Assembly: GCF_030316845.1 (NCBI RefSeq)
Contig: NZ_JASZYS010000005.1
Span: 62,001 to 126,000, forward strand
Direction: 5' to 3'
Length of the DNA stretch: 64,000 nucleotides
Source: Variovorax davisae
GTDB lineage: Bacteria > Pseudomonadota > Gammaproteobacteria > Burkholderiales > Burkholderiaceae_C
Part shown: positions 51,878 through 61,223 of the stretch, piece by piece
Position numbering within the stretch: the stretch's first letter is position 1
Layout: each line of letters begins with the position of its first letter
Notes under the pieces: generated by a model
Told to the model about the DNA's origin: nothing
The model's database searches: none
Seen by the model: only the letters and a program-made list of their open reading frames with translations
Translations under genes and position numbers: made by a program

Positions 51878-53125
51878 CTACGGCCGCGTCATCTTGCAGT
51901 CGGTGCCCTGGGCCAGTTCGTTGCCGCTGTAGATGGCATCGGTGCGGAAGCCGTACTGGGTGCCTTCCCAGCCGACCTTGACCGCCTTGCCGTCGACCGG
52001 TGCGATGGTGTTGACCACCTGCGGCAGCAGCAGCTGGTGGTCTTCGGCGCGCATGCGCACCGGGCCGACCACCGAATCGAAGCTCAGGTCTTCCAGGGCG
52101 CGTGCCACCTTGACCGTGTCGGTGCTGCCCGCCTTGTTGATCGCCGCGGCCAGCAGGCGCGGCGTCATCTCGATGCGCGGCGCCAGGAAGTCCTTGCCGC
52201 TCTTGGCCTTGTAGCTGCGGGCGAGCGCATCGACCTTGGGCGAATCGGCCTGGCCCGGGTGCCACTCGGCGACCCAGGTGAGCTGCCCGAGCTTGGCCTG
52301 CGACACGGCCAGCACCGTGCCCGGCACCGAGCCGGCGCTGTGGTTGTAGTAGTGCAGGTCGTAGCCGGCATCGCCCGCCGCCTTGAGCAGCAGCGTCATG
52401 TCCTGGCCCCAGTTGCCGGTGATCACCGAGTCGGCGCCCGACTGCTTGATGTTGGCGAGGTAGGGGGCGAAGTCCTTGACCTTGCCGATCGGGTGCAGCG
52501 TCTCGCCGACGAACTGGATGTCGGGGCGGGCCAGTCCGACCAGCTGGCGCCCGTAGCTGGCCCACTGCTTGCCGTGCGCGTAGTCCTGGTTCAGCAGGTA
52601 GATCTTCTTGACCTCGGGCGTCTTCTTGATGGTGTTGGCGATCGCCTTCATCTTCATCGCGGTGTTGGCGTCGGTCTGGAAGTGCCAGAAGCTGCAGGCC
52701 TTGCCCGTGAGCTCGGGGTCGATCGAGGAGTGGTTCAGCACCAGCAGTTCGCGGCCCGGATTGCGCTGGTTCCAGCGGTTGACCGCCTGCACCAGCGCGC
52801 TCACCACCGAAGAGCCCGAGCCGCCGGTGACGATGGCGCGCGCCCCCTGGTCGATGGCCGCCTGCAGCGCGCTCTGGCTTTCCTGTGCCGACAGCTTGCT
52901 GTCGAACTGAAGCAACTGCAGCTTGGTGCCGCCGAGCACGCCGCCCTTGGCGTTGATGTCCTCGATCGCGTACTGGGTGTGGGTGAGCATCAGCTCGCCG
53001 ACATTGGCGAAGGGACCGGAGAGCGGATCGATGTAGGCGATCTTGTAGGTCTGCTGGGCCTGGGCGGCGCCGGCGGCGAACAGGGCCGCGGCCGCGACGG
53101 GCGCGAGCAGGCAGGGGAACTTCAT
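51878..53125 (-). CDS. Branched-chain amino acid-type ABC transporter substrate-binding protein
   Basis: This 415-residue periplasmic binding protein has a signal peptide (about 1-23, ending AQAQ) and the LivJ-type type I fold: IAYIDPLSGPFANVGE at the N-terminus, VTGGSGSSVVSAL near 100 and later NQDYAHGKQWASYG. No permease or ATPase genes lie next to it, so it either uses a system elsewhere or serves as an orphan sensor. It shares an operon direction with the downstream half of the TetR gene. The ligand may be an aromatic or branched acid linked to the acyl-CoA genes nearby. Confidence 0.9.
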   Translation of the reverse strand: MKFPCLLAPVAAAALFAAGAAQAQQTYKIAYIDPLSGPFANVGELMLTHTQYAIEDINAKGGVLGGTKLQLLQFDSKLSAQESQSALQAAIDQGARAIVTGGSGSSVVSALVQAVNRWNQRNPGRELLVLNHSSIDPELTGKACSFWHFQTDANTAMKMKAIANTIKKTPEVKKIYLLNQDYAHGKQWASYGRQLVGLARPDIQFVGETLHPIGKVKDFAPYLANIKQSGADSVITGNWGQDMTLLLKAAGDAGYDLHYYNHSAGSVPGTVLAVSQAKLGQLTWVAEWHPGQADSPKVDALARSYKAKSGKDFLAPRIEMTPRLLAAAINKAGSTDTVKVARALEDLSFDSVVGPVRMRAEDHQLLLPQVVNTIAPVDGKAVKVGWEGTQYGFRTDAIYSGNELAQGTDCKMTRP

Positions 53126-53166
53126 GGACGGTCTCCGTGGTTGGGAAGAAGAAAAGGGCGCGGCGA

Positions 53167-53859
53167 TCAGGCGCCGGGCTCGCGCAAGCCCAGCACCCGC
53201 CAGGCCAGCCGTGACAGCTCGGCCACCACCTGGTCGGGCGAGAGCCGGCCGTCGGGCCGGTACCAGCTGTAGAGGAAGCCGGGCAGGCTGAGCGCCGCGA
53301 AGGCGGTGATCTTGGTTTCGCCGAAATCGAGGTCGCCGTCGCTGCGGGCCTGCTCGAGCAGCGGAAAGAGCTGGTCGTAGAAGTGATGGGCCAGCTTCTT
53401 CTGCGCCGCGATGTACTCCGGGCGGTAGACCTGCGGCTCCTTGTAGGCGAAGAAGGCGCAGGGGTGGTGCGCCACCGTCGCGCGGATCAGCCGCTCGATG
53501 CCTTCCTTGACCTTGTCGACCGCGCGGCGCTCGTCGCCGGCCGCGAAGTCCATGGACGTGAAGCAGTCGACCGCCGGCCGCCACGAGAGCGTCTCGAAGA
53601 TCTCCTGCTTGTCGCGGAAGTAGTAATAGACGAAGGGCTTGGTGACGTCGAGCGCGCGCACGATCTGCGCCATCGTGGTGTTGGCGTAGCCCTGCGCGGC
53701 GAACAGCTGCGCCGCCGCCTGCAGGATGCGCTCGCGCTGGACGTCGGTGCCGGCCGTGGCGGCGCGCTGCCGGCCGGTGCCCTGCGGCAGGTCGATGCGG
53801 GGCCGGGGAGCCTCCTCGCGGCCAGAGGGTTTGTGCGGTGTCGCCGAAGTTATACCCAT
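53167..53859 (-). CDS. TetR-family transcriptional regulator
   Basis: This 230-residue protein has an HTH at about residues 33-80 (YANTTMAQIVRALDVTKPFVYYYFRDK, of which the YYYF turn is diagnostic) and a helical regulatory domain. The first 25 residues are extra and rich in Pro/Arg. The ATG at 53859 sits inside a perfect 12-base palindrome. It faces the acyl-CoA synthetase gene divergently (74 bases) and the substrate-binding protein gene is downstream, so it probably controls both directions, with an acyl-CoA as likely ligand by analogy. Confidence 0.9.
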   Translation of the reverse strand: MGITSATPHKPSGREEAPRPRIDLPQGTGRQRAATAGTDVQRERILQAAAQLFAAQGYANTTMAQIVRALDVTKPFVYYYFRDKQEIFETLSWRPAVDCFTSMDFAAGDERRAVDKVKEGIERLIRATVAHHPCAFFAYKEPQVYRPEYIAAQKKLAHHFYDQLFPLLEQARSDGDLDFGETKITAFAALSLPGFLYSWYRPDGRLSPDQVVAELSRLAWRVLGLREPGA

Positions 53860-53864
53860 GGGTA
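53853..53864. promoter_or_regulatory. 12-base palindrome at the TetR start, possible operator
   Basis: TACCCA/TGGGTA is a perfect inverted repeat centred on the TetR gene's start codon and 70 bases before the acyl-CoA synthetase ATG. A TetR dimer bound here would block its own translation start region and possibly the divergent promoter. It is short, and part of it is fixed by the start codon. Confidence 0.35.
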
Positions 53865-53933
53865 GGATCTTGGTGCACCATGCCGGGCTTGGCAAGCACC
53901 CGAGTTCATCGATAACCCTGAGAGACTGACGCC

Positions 53934-55556
53934 ATGGAGACAAGCCCCCTTCGCGAGCTTCCCGACCGCCCGCAGCAGCCGCTGCACGAGTACCTTCGCA
54001 CGCATGCGCGCGAGCGCGGCGGGCACACCGCCTGCCTCTGGTATGGCCATGCGATGAGCTACGCCCAACTCGATGCCGCCAGCGACGCCTTCGCCGCGAG
54101 GCTGCAGGCCATCGGCGTGGAGAAGGGCGAGCCGGTGGTGCTGTTCCTCAACAACTGCCCGCAATACCTGGTCGCGCATTTCGGTATCCAGAAGATCGGC
54201 GCCATCGTCTGCCCGAGCGGGCCGCTCAACAAGGAGCACGAGCTGGCCTACCAGGTCGGCGACCTGAAGGCGCGCGTGATCGTCGCCGCCTCGTCGCTGC
54301 TGCCGGTGGTCGACAAGGTGCGCGCCTCGAGCACGCTGGCGCATGTGTTCGCGGTGCACTACGCCGACCTGCTGCCCGCGGCGCCGACGCTCGATCTCCC
54401 GGCCGAGCTCGCCGCCGCGGCGAAGGAGCCCCGTGCCGTGCCGGACGGTTGCGAAGACTTCCTGGCCGTCATGCAGGGCGGCGCGCGGCCGGCGGCGGTC
54501 TCGCTCTCGCTGGACGACGTCGCGCTCATGACCTACACCTCGGGCACCACCGGCCTGCCCAAGGGCGCGATGCTGAGCTACGGCAACGCCCTCTTCAAGA
54601 CCCGCGCCGCCGCCGACTGCAACGGTGTCACCGGCACCGACGTGCTGCTGTCGATCGCGCCGCTCTACCACATCGCCGGCATGTTGATGGGCGTCAACGT
54701 GCCGGTGCTCACCGGCGCCACCTCGGTGCTGCTGCACCGCTTCGACCCGCGCGCGACCCTGCAGGCGATCGCGCGCCACCGGGTCAGCTGGTGGTACAGC
54801 ATCGCGCCGATGAACGTCGCCTGCATGCAGGCCGAGGGCATCGCGGGCTTCGACCTGTCGAGCCTGCGGATGAATCCGGTGACCAGCTTCGGCATCGCCT
54901 TCACCGAGGCGCTGGCGCAGCAATGGCGCGGCTTCGCGACCCGTTGCAGCTCCTTCGAGGCCGCCTACGGCCTGAGCGAGACCCACACCTGCGACACCTA
55001 CACGCCGCACCACGCGCCGCGCTGGGGCACCCAGGGCATCCCGGTGCCGGGCGTGACGATCCGGATCATCGACGGCGACACCGGCGAAGCCAAGGCCGCG
55101 GGCGAGATCGGCGAGATCGTGCTGGCGAGCGCAGGCTCGTTCAAGGGCTACTGGAACAAGCCCGAAGCCACCGCGGCGACCTTGCGCGACGGCTGGGTGC
55201 ACACCGGCGACATGGGCAAGCTCGATGCCGAAGGCTATCTCACGTTCATCGGCCGCTTCAAGGAGATGATCAAGGTCTCGGGCTACAGCGTGTTCCCCGA
55301 GGAGGTCGAGACCATCCTGATCAAGCATCCCGCCGTGGCGCAGGCCGCGGTCATCGCCCAGCCCGATGCCGAGAAGGGCGAGGTGGTCAAGGCCTTCATC
55401 GTGCGCAAGCCCGGCGCCGAACTCGACGCCGATGCCCTGATGGCCTGGTCGCGCGACAACATGGCGAGCTACAAGGCACCGCGCGCGGTGCGCTTCATCG
55501 ATGCCCTGCCCACCACCGGTGCCGGCAAGGTGCTGCGCCGTTTGCTGAAAGACTGA
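53934..55556 (+). CDS. Acyl-CoA synthetase (AMP-forming)
   Basis: This 540-residue ANL-superfamily ligase has the ATP loop TYTSGTTGLPKGA (near residue 200), the Y-G-L-S-E-T adenylation core near 343, DTYTPHHAP, and the GDMGKLDAEGYLTFIGRFKEMIK hinge near 424-446, with a C-terminal catalytic Lys in GAGKVLRR. It activates a carboxylic acid to its CoA ester. The single-chain carboxylase starts four bases downstream, so the product is probably its substrate. The acid itself is unknown; medium-chain or branched acids are possible. Confidence 0.92.
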   Translation: METSPLRELPDRPQQPLHEYLRTHARERGGHTACLWYGHAMSYAQLDAASDAFAARLQAIGVEKGEPVVLFLNNCPQYLVAHFGIQKIGAIVCPSGPLNKEHELAYQVGDLKARVIVAASSLLPVVDKVRASSTLAHVFAVHYADLLPAAPTLDLPAELAAAAKEPRAVPDGCEDFLAVMQGGARPAAVSLSLDDVALMTYTSGTTGLPKGAMLSYGNALFKTRAAADCNGVTGTDVLLSIAPLYHIAGMLMGVNVPVLTGATSVLLHRFDPRATLQAIARHRVSWWYSIAPMNVACMQAEGIAGFDLSSLRMNPVTSFGIAFTEALAQQWRGFATRCSSFEAAYGLSETHTCDTYTPHHAPRWGTQGIPVPGVTIRIIDGDTGEAKAAGEIGEIVLASAGSFKGYWNKPEATAATLRDGWVHTGDMGKLDAEGYLTFIGRFKEMIKVSGYSVFPEEVETILIKHPAVAQAAVIAQPDAEKGEVVKAFIVRKPGAELDADALMAWSRDNMASYKAPRAVRFIDALPTTGAGKVLRRLLKD

Positions 55557-55560
55557 CCCG

Positions 55561-58500
55561 ATGCTCACCAAAGTGCTGATTGCCAACCGCGGCGAGATCG
55601 CGGTGCGGCTCGCGCGCGCACTGCGCGACCTGGGGCTGGCGAGCGTCGCGGTGCATGCCAAGGACGATGCCGACGCCCTCCACGTGCAGCTCGCCGACAG
55701 CGCCGTGGCGCTCGACGCCACCGGTCCTTCGGCCTACCTCGACGGCGCGGCATTGATCGCGATCGCCCGCGCCCAGGGCTGCGACGGCGTGCATCCGGGC
55801 TACGGCTTCCTGAGCGAGCGGGCGGACTTCGCGCAGGCCTGCGCCGATGCCGGCCTGCGCTTCATCGGCCCGACCCCCGCGCAGCTCGCGCTGTTCGGCG
55901 ACAAGGCCCGCGCGCGGGCCCTGGCCGAGGATTGCGACGTGCCGGTGATGCCGGGCAGCGCCGGCGCGGTGACGCTGGCCGAGGCGCAGGCCTTCTTCGC
56001 GGCGCAGCAGGCCGAGGGCGCCGGCGTCATGGTCAAGGCCATCGGCGGCGGCGGCGGCCGCGGCATGCGCGCGGTGCTGGACGCGGCCGACCTGCCCGAA
56101 GCGCATGCGCGATGCACCTCGGAAGCCAGGGCCGCCTTCGGCGTCGACGGCGTCTACGTCGAGCGCCTGATGCGCAACGCGCGGCACATCGAAGTGCAGA
56201 TCCTCGGCGACGGGCAGGCGGTCGCGAGCCTCGGCGAGCGCGAATGCACGCTGCAGAGGCGCTTCCAGAAGCTGGTCGAGATCGCACCGAGCCCCTCGCT
56301 GCCCGAGGCATTGCGCCTGCAGGTCACGCAGGCCGCGCTGCGCATGGCCCGCACGGTCGGCTACCAGGGCCTGGGCACCTTCGAGTTCCTGGTCGACGAG
56401 CGATCGACGACGCTGCCCTTCGTCTTCATCGAAGCCAATCCCCGGCTGCAGGTCGAGCACACCGTGACCGAAGCCGTCACCGGCCTCGACCTGGTCCAGC
56501 TGCAGATCGGCATCGCCAACGGCGAGACGCTGGCCGGCCTCGCGATCGAGGCCGACCGCACGGCGGCCCAGCGCGGCTTCGCCGTGCAGTGGCGCATCAA
56601 TGCCGAGACCCTCGATGCCGAAGGCCGGGCGCGGCCGTCGGGCGGCCGGCTGGAGCGCTTCGACCTGCCGGCCGGCCCCGGCGTGCGCGTCGACACCCAT
56701 GGCTACGCAGGGCTGGCGCCTTCGCCGCACTACGACACGCTGCTGGCCAAGCTGATCGTTCATTCGTCGTCGCCGCGCTTCGCCGACGCGCTGCGGCGCT
56801 CGCTGCGGGCGCTGGAGGAGTGCCGCGTCGAGGGCATCGCGACCAATCTGCCGCTGCTGCGCGCGATCGCCGAGCGGCCCGAGTTCGCCACCCAGGCGGT
56901 CCACACGCGCTTTGTCGAGACGCACCTGGCCGACCTGCTCGCCGCCGCCGGGCGCATCGATCCAGCGGACGCGAAGATGGCGCCCAGCGCGCCCCGGCGT
57001 GCCGATGCCGTTGTGCCGGCAGACGAAGACGATGCCCAGGTGGTCAAGGCACCGATGCCCGCGAAGCTGGTGCAGTTCGAGGTCGATGTCGGCGACCTCG
57101 TGCCCGCGGGTGCGCAACTGGGCGTGCTCGAAGCCATGAAGATGGAACATCTGCTGCATGCGCCCTTCGCCGGCCGCGTCGTCGCGCTGCTGGCAGCGCC
57201 GGGCGACTACCTGGTCGAAGGCCAATCGCTGCTGCGGCTCGAGGCCGTCGACGCGCAGGCCGTCGAAGCCCAGGCCGAGGCCGCGCACGACCTCGGCCTG
57301 ATCCGTCCCGACCTGCAGAAGGTCATCGACCGCCACGCGCCGACGCTCGATGCGAATCGCGCCGCCGCAGTGGCCAAGCGCCACGCACAAGGCGGCCGCA
57401 CGGCGCGCGCCAACATCGCCGACCTTTGCGATCAGGCAGACGACGCCGGCAGCTTCACCGAATACGGCGCACTCGCGATCGCCGCCCAGACCCGCCGTCG
57501 CACGCTCGAGGACCTGGTTGCCAACACGCCGGCCGACGGCATGGTGACCGGCATCGGCAGCATCAACGCGAAAGCGTTCGGCCCCGAGAAGTCGCGTGCC
57601 GTGGTGATGGCCTACGACTACACGGTGCTGGCCGGCACGCAGGGCATGCGCAACCACCACAAGACCGACCGCATGCTCGGCATCGCCCACCAGCTGCGCC
57701 TGCCGGTGGTGCTGTTCGCCGAGGGCGGCGGCGGCCGGCCGGGCGACACCGACATGCCCATCGTGGCCGGCCTGAACAACCACACCTTCAGCCAGTTCGC
57801 GGCGCTGTCGGGCAAGGTGCCGGTGGTCGGCATCGTGCACGGCCGCTGCTTCGCGGGCAATGCGGCGCTGCTCGGCTGCGCCGACGTCATCATCGCCACC
57901 GAGGCCAGCAACATCGGCATGAGCGGCCCGGCGATGATCGAGGGCGGCGGCCTGGGCAGTTTCGCGCCCGAGCAGATCGGTCCCAGCAGCGTGCAGTCGC
58001 GCAATGGCGTGATCGACATCCTGGTCCAGGACGAAGCCGGGGCCGTGGCCGCCGCGAAGCAGTACCTGTCGTACTTCCAGGGCGCGACCGCCGATTGGCA
58101 GTGCGCCGATCCGCGCGCGCTGCGGCATGCCGTGCCCGAGAACCGGCTGCGCGTGTACGACGTGCGCGCCGCGATGCGCGGCGTCGCCGACACCGGCTCG
58201 CTGCTCGAACTGCGCGCCGGCTTCGGCGCCGGCATCGTGACCGCGCTGGCGCGCATCGAAGGCAAGCCGGTCGGCCTGCTGGCCAACAACCCGCACCACC
58301 TGGGCGGCGCGATCGACGTCGAGGCGGCCGACAAGGCCGCGCGCTTCATGCAGCTGTGCAACGCGCACGGCCTGCCGCTGGTGGCGCTGTGCGACACGCC
58401 GGGCTTCATGGTCGGCCCCGAGATCGAGGCCCAGGCGCAGGTCCGCCATGTCTGCCGCATGTTCATGGTGGCGTCGCACCTGCGCGTGCCGTATTTCGCG

Positions 58501-58860
58501 GTGGTGCTGCGCAAGGGCTACGGCCTGGGCGCGCAGGCCATGACGGCCGGCGGCTTCGACGCGCCGGTGTTCACGGTCGCCTGGCCGACCGGCGAGTTCG
58601 GCGCCATGGGCCTCGAAGGCGCCGTCCGGCTCGGTTTCCGCAAGGAGCTCGAGGCCGCCGCTGAAGGCGCCGAGCGCGACGCCCTGTTCAAGGAGCTGGT
58701 GGCGCAGCAGTACGCCAACGGCGAGGCGATCCACATGGCACAGACCCTCGAGATCGACGCCGTCATCGACCCTGCCGACACGCGCGCCTGGCTGGTGCGC
58801 GGGCTGGCTTCGGCGTCGGCGCCGCGCGCGCCGGCGCTGGCCTACGTCGACACCTGGTAG
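55561..58860 (+). CDS. Single-chain biotin-dependent acyl-CoA carboxylase (BC-BCCP-CT)
   Basis: This 1099-residue fusion carries every activity of an acyl-CoA carboxylase. Biotin carboxylase occupies about residues 1-450, with HPGYGFLSE and ATP-grasp KAIGGGGGRGMRAV from Lys159, and a biotinyl domain has Lys527 in LEAMKMEH. Carboxyltransferase beta and alpha halves fill about 580-1099, with GEGG-like FAEGGGGRPGDT and RKGYGLGAQAM. The same domain order is known for the long-chain acyl-CoA carboxylase of Mycobacterium avium. Most proteobacterial acetyl- or propionyl-CoA carboxylases are split into subunits. Substrate is unknown; it is encoded four bases after the acyl-CoA synthetase. Confidence 0.92.
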   Translation: MLTKVLIANRGEIAVRLARALRDLGLASVAVHAKDDADALHVQLADSAVALDATGPSAYLDGAALIAIARAQGCDGVHPGYGFLSERADFAQACADAGLRFIGPTPAQLALFGDKARARALAEDCDVPVMPGSAGAVTLAEAQAFFAAQQAEGAGVMVKAIGGGGGRGMRAVLDAADLPEAHARCTSEARAAFGVDGVYVERLMRNARHIEVQILGDGQAVASLGERECTLQRRFQKLVEIAPSPSLPEALRLQVTQAALRMARTVGYQGLGTFEFLVDERSTTLPFVFIEANPRLQVEHTVTEAVTGLDLVQLQIGIANGETLAGLAIEADRTAAQRGFAVQWRINAETLDAEGRARPSGGRLERFDLPAGPGVRVDTHGYAGLAPSPHYDTLLAKLIVHSSSPRFADALRRSLRALEECRVEGIATNLPLLRAIAERPEFATQAVHTRFVETHLADLLAAAGRIDPADAKMAPSAPRRADAVVPADEDDAQVVKAPMPAKLVQFEVDVGDLVPAGAQLGVLEAMKMEHLLHAPFAGRVVALLAAPGDYLVEGQSLLRLEAVDAQAVEAQAEAAHDLGLIRPDLQKVIDRHAPTLDANRAAAVAKRHAQGGRTARANIADLCDQADDAGSFTEYGALAIAAQTRRRTLEDLVANTPADGMVTGIGSINAKAFGPEKSRAVVMAYDYTVLAGTQGMRNHHKTDRMLGIAHQLRLPVVLFAEGGGGRPGDTDMPIVAGLNNHTFSQFAALSGKVPVVGIVHGRCFAGNAALLGCADVIIATEASNIGMSGPAMIEGGGLGSFAPEQIGPSSVQSRNGVIDILVQDEAGAVAAAKQYLSYFQGATADWQCADPRALRHAVPENRLRVYDVRAAMRGVADTGSLLELRAGFGAGIVTALARIEGKPVGLLANNPHHLGGAIDVEAADKAARFMQLCNAHGLPLVALCDTPGFMVGPEIEAQAQVRHVCRMFMVASHLRVPYFAVVLRKGYGLGAQAMTAGGFDAPVFTVAWPTGEFGAMGLEGAVRLGFRKELEAAAEGAERDALFKELVAQQYANGEAIHMAQTLEIDAVIDPADTRAWLVRGLASASAPRAPALAYVDTW

Positions 58861-58904
58861 GTGCCGGCGAGGGCTCGGCCCGGCATCCGTACACTGCGCG
58901 TCGC

Positions 58905-59645
58905 ATGAAGCTCTTTTCAAGACGGCGCGCCTTGCTGCGGGTTGGCGCCCTGCTCGCAGCCACGCAGGCGCCGGCCCCGTCCTGGGCCGCCGACGCCGGC
59001 GTGGTGGTCGCCTTCGGCGATTCGATCACTGCCGGTGCCGGCGCGATGGAGGAGCCGGGGCGTCCGGTGCGTTATCCCGATCGCCTCGCGGCGCGTCTGC
59101 AGGCCCGGCCGGGCGATGCCGGACCGCGCACGGTGGTCAACGCGGGCATCTCGGGCAATCGCCTGCTGGCCGACGGCGTCGGAACCAAGGGCATCGCCCG
59201 TTTCGCGCAGGACGTGCTTGGCCAGCGCGACCTGACCCACGTCGTGATCCTGATCGGCATCAACGACATCGGCTTCAGCATGCCCGAGGGGGCGGCCGGC
59301 CCGATCCGGGGCCAGCCGGCGGCGGAGGACATCACGGCCGGCCTCGAGCAGCTGATCCAGCAGGCCCGCGCCCGCGGGGTCAAGGTGCTGCTCGGCACGC
59401 TGCTGCCGTTCAAGGGCTCCTCCTACTGGAGCAAGGAAAAGGAGTCGCGGCGCGATGCCGTGAACCGCTGGATCCGCAGCCGTCGGCATGTCGAGGCGGT
59501 GGTCGACTTCGATGCCACGATGCGCGACCCCACCGATCCCCAGGTGCTGAAGGCCGCCTACGACAGCGGCGACCACCTCCATCCGGGCAACGCCGGCTAT
59601 GCCGCGATGGCGGACGCGATCGATCTGCGGGCGCTGCGCAAATAG
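58905..59645 (+). CDS. Exported SGNH/GDSL hydrolase
   Basis: This 246-residue protein has a signal peptide with a basic SRRR start (about 1-28, ending SWAA), then the GDSL block I AFGDSITAGAG (catalytic Ser near 39), block III IGINDIG, and the final DHLHPG with the Asp-His pair near 225. It is an esterase or lipase-like enzyme for the periplasm; some relatives trim rhamnogalacturonan. The two arginines might be a weak Tat signal, but the hydrophobic core looks Sec-type. It follows the carboxylase by 44 bases. Confidence 0.88.
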   Translation: MKLFSRRRALLRVGALLAATQAPAPSWAADAGVVVAFGDSITAGAGAMEEPGRPVRYPDRLAARLQARPGDAGPRTVVNAGISGNRLLADGVGTKGIARFAQDVLGQRDLTHVVILIGINDIGFSMPEGAAGPIRGQPAAEDITAGLEQLIQQARARGVKVLLGTLLPFKGSSYWSKEKESRRDAVNRWIRSRRHVEAVVDFDATMRDPTDPQVLKAAYDSGDHLHPGNAGYAAMADAIDLRALRK

Positions 59646-59759
59646 GCTTCCAGCGGCAAGCGCAGGCGTCACACCTCTACACAAGAGTTCGTCCGTGGCT
59701 TACAACAGCTTCACATGGCGCAGGGAGGATGAAGGCTCCAACAACTCGAAGGAGTCCTC

Positions 59760-60134
59760 ATGAAAAAACTTGCAGTCAGCCTTGCCGTCGGTGCCGCCTC
59801 CCTGCTGTCGCTCGGTGCCGCCGTGATGCCGGCCACCGCGCAGGCGCAGCCGGGTGTGGTGGTCCGGGTGGCACCGCCGCCGCCGCGTCCCGAACACGTG
59901 CCGCCACCGCGCCAGGGCTACGTTTGGGCGCCGGGCCATTACGAGTGGAACGGCCACCGCTATGTGTGGAACAAGGGCACCTACATCCGCGCGCGCAACG
60001 GCTATGCGTATCGCGCGCCGCAATGGGACCAACGCGATGGCCGCTGGGAATACCATGGCGGCGGCTGGGACCGTGACCACGACGGCGTGCCGAACAACCA
60101 CGATCGCCGTCCGGACAACCCGAACCGCAGCTAG
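59760..60134 (+). CDS. Exported YXWGXW-repeat-like protein
   Basis: This 124-residue small secreted protein has a signal peptide (about 1-29) and a Pro-rich linker, then aromatic repeats of the YVWxxGHYxWNGxRYVW kind (residues about 52-70) and a charged Asp/Arg/Asn-rich end. Short Tyr/Trp repeats of this type mark secreted proteins of unknown role in Burkholderiales. An AAGGAG ribosome site precedes the ATG. Its stop overlaps the convergent lrgB stop by four bases. Confidence 0.8.
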   Translation: MKKLAVSLAVGAASLLSLGAAVMPATAQAQPGVVVRVAPPPPRPEHVPPPRQGYVWAPGHYEWNGHRYVWNKGTYIRARNGYAYRAPQWDQRDGRWEYHGGGWDRDHDGVPNNHDRRPDNPNRS

Positions 60135-60856
60135 AACAGCTTGAAGACCAGCGGCATCAGCAGGGCGGCCAGCACGACCTGCATGCCGAGCGCCAGCCCG
60201 GCATAGGCGCCGGCGTCGGCATCGACGTGCAGGGCGCGTGCCGCGCCGATGCCGTGGGCCGCGGTGCCGAGACCGAAGCCGCGGGCCGCGAAGCCCGTGG
60301 CGTCGGTGCCGATGCGCAGCGCATCGAAGAGGTATTTGCCCGACAGCGCGCCGATCATGCCGGTGAGCACGGCGAACACGGCCGACAGCGCCGGAATGCC
60401 GCCGATCTTTTCCGAGATGCCCATCGCCACCGGCGCGGTCACCGACTTGGGCGCCAGCGACAGCACGACGTCGTGCGGCAGTCCCACCGCCCAGCCCAGT
60501 GCCACGGCCGAGCCGCCGGCGGCGGCGCCCCCGAGCAGCGAAGCCAGCAGCAGCCGGCCGAAGCGCGCGCGCAGTTCGGCGCGCCGCTGCCACAGGGGCC
60601 AGGCCAGCGCGACCACGGCCGGGCCGAGCAGGAAATGGATGAACTGGGCGCCGGCGAAGTAGGTCGGGTAGTCGACCCGGGTGGCCAGCAGGCCGCCGGC
60701 CAGCACCACCACCGACCACAGCACCGGATTGGCCCAGGGCGCACCGCCGGCGCGGCTGTAGGCGGCGTTGGCCAGCAGGTAGACGACCAGCGTTGCGGTC
60801 AGCCCGAACAGGGGCGTGGCCGACAGGTAGATCCAGAGCTCGACGAAGCGCGGCAT
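60131..60856 (-). CDS. lrgB: LrgB family membrane protein
   Basis: This 241-residue multi-helix inner-membrane protein has the LrgB hallmark PKSVTAPVAMGISEKIGG (near residues 137-154) and AARGFGLGTAAHGIG. It pairs with LrgA encoded just upstream (four-base gap). LrgAB/CidAB complexes regulate murein hydrolase activity or export of small acids such as pyruvate in other bacteria; which applies here is unknown. It is the last gene of a four-gene unit with purU, the BOF gene and lrgA. Confidence 0.9.
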   Translation of the reverse strand: MPRFVELWIYLSATPLFGLTATLVVYLLANAAYSRAGGAPWANPVLWSVVVLAGGLLATRVDYPTYFAGAQFIHFLLGPAVVALAWPLWQRRAELRARFGRLLLASLLGGAAAGGSAVALGWAVGLPHDVVLSLAPKSVTAPVAMGISEKIGGIPALSAVFAVLTGMIGALSGKYLFDALRIGTDATGFAARGFGLGTAAHGIGAARALHVDADAGAYAGLALGMQVVLAALLMPLVFKLF

Positions 60857-60860
60857 GCGG

Positions 60861-61211
60861 CTAGGCCTCCTTCTTGCGGCGGTCGGGCCCGTAGAGCACC
60901 AGCGCGGTCACGGCGAGGCCGATCCAGGTCGACAGCGCGATGACCAGCAGCATCCGCCCGCCATACTGGCCGAGCAGCGCCAGGTGCGTCATGACGCCGA
61001 CGCCGACCGGCACGAACAGCAGCGAGAGGTGGGCGAGCAGGAAGCCCGCGCATTCGGCCACCGGCTCGCGCACCAGCGCGAAGCGCAGTCCGGCCAGCAT
61101 CAGCATCATGCCGAGCACCGGCCCCGGCAGCGGCAGCGACAGGCCGCGCGAGAGCAGTTCGCCGACCGACTGGAACACCAGCAGCCAGGCCATGCCCCGA
61201 AGACCCTTCAT
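60861..61211 (-). CDS. lrgA: LrgA/CidA family membrane protein
   Basis: This 116-residue holin-like protein has four predicted membrane helices and the family core GELLSRGLSLPLPGPVLGMMLM and LSLLFVPVGVGVM (quoted in part). It is the small partner of LrgB, translated from the same transcript 4 bases before it. A short charged tail (DRRKKEA) is cytoplasmic. The BOF-protein gene ends 12 bases upstream. Confidence 0.9.
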   Translation of the reverse strand: MKGLRGMAWLLVFQSVGELLSRGLSLPLPGPVLGMMLMLAGLRFALVREPVAECAGFLLAHLSLLFVPVGVGVMTHLALLGQYGGRMLLVIALSTWIGLAVTALVLYGPDRRKKEA

Positions 61212-61223
61212 CGCGGCAGCTCG

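Noticed and set aside
55495..58920. 1141-residue minus-strand frame opposite the carboxylase
   Set aside because: Composition is Arg/His/Gln/Gly-biased without any motif, and it mirrors the well-supported carboxylase on the plus strand.
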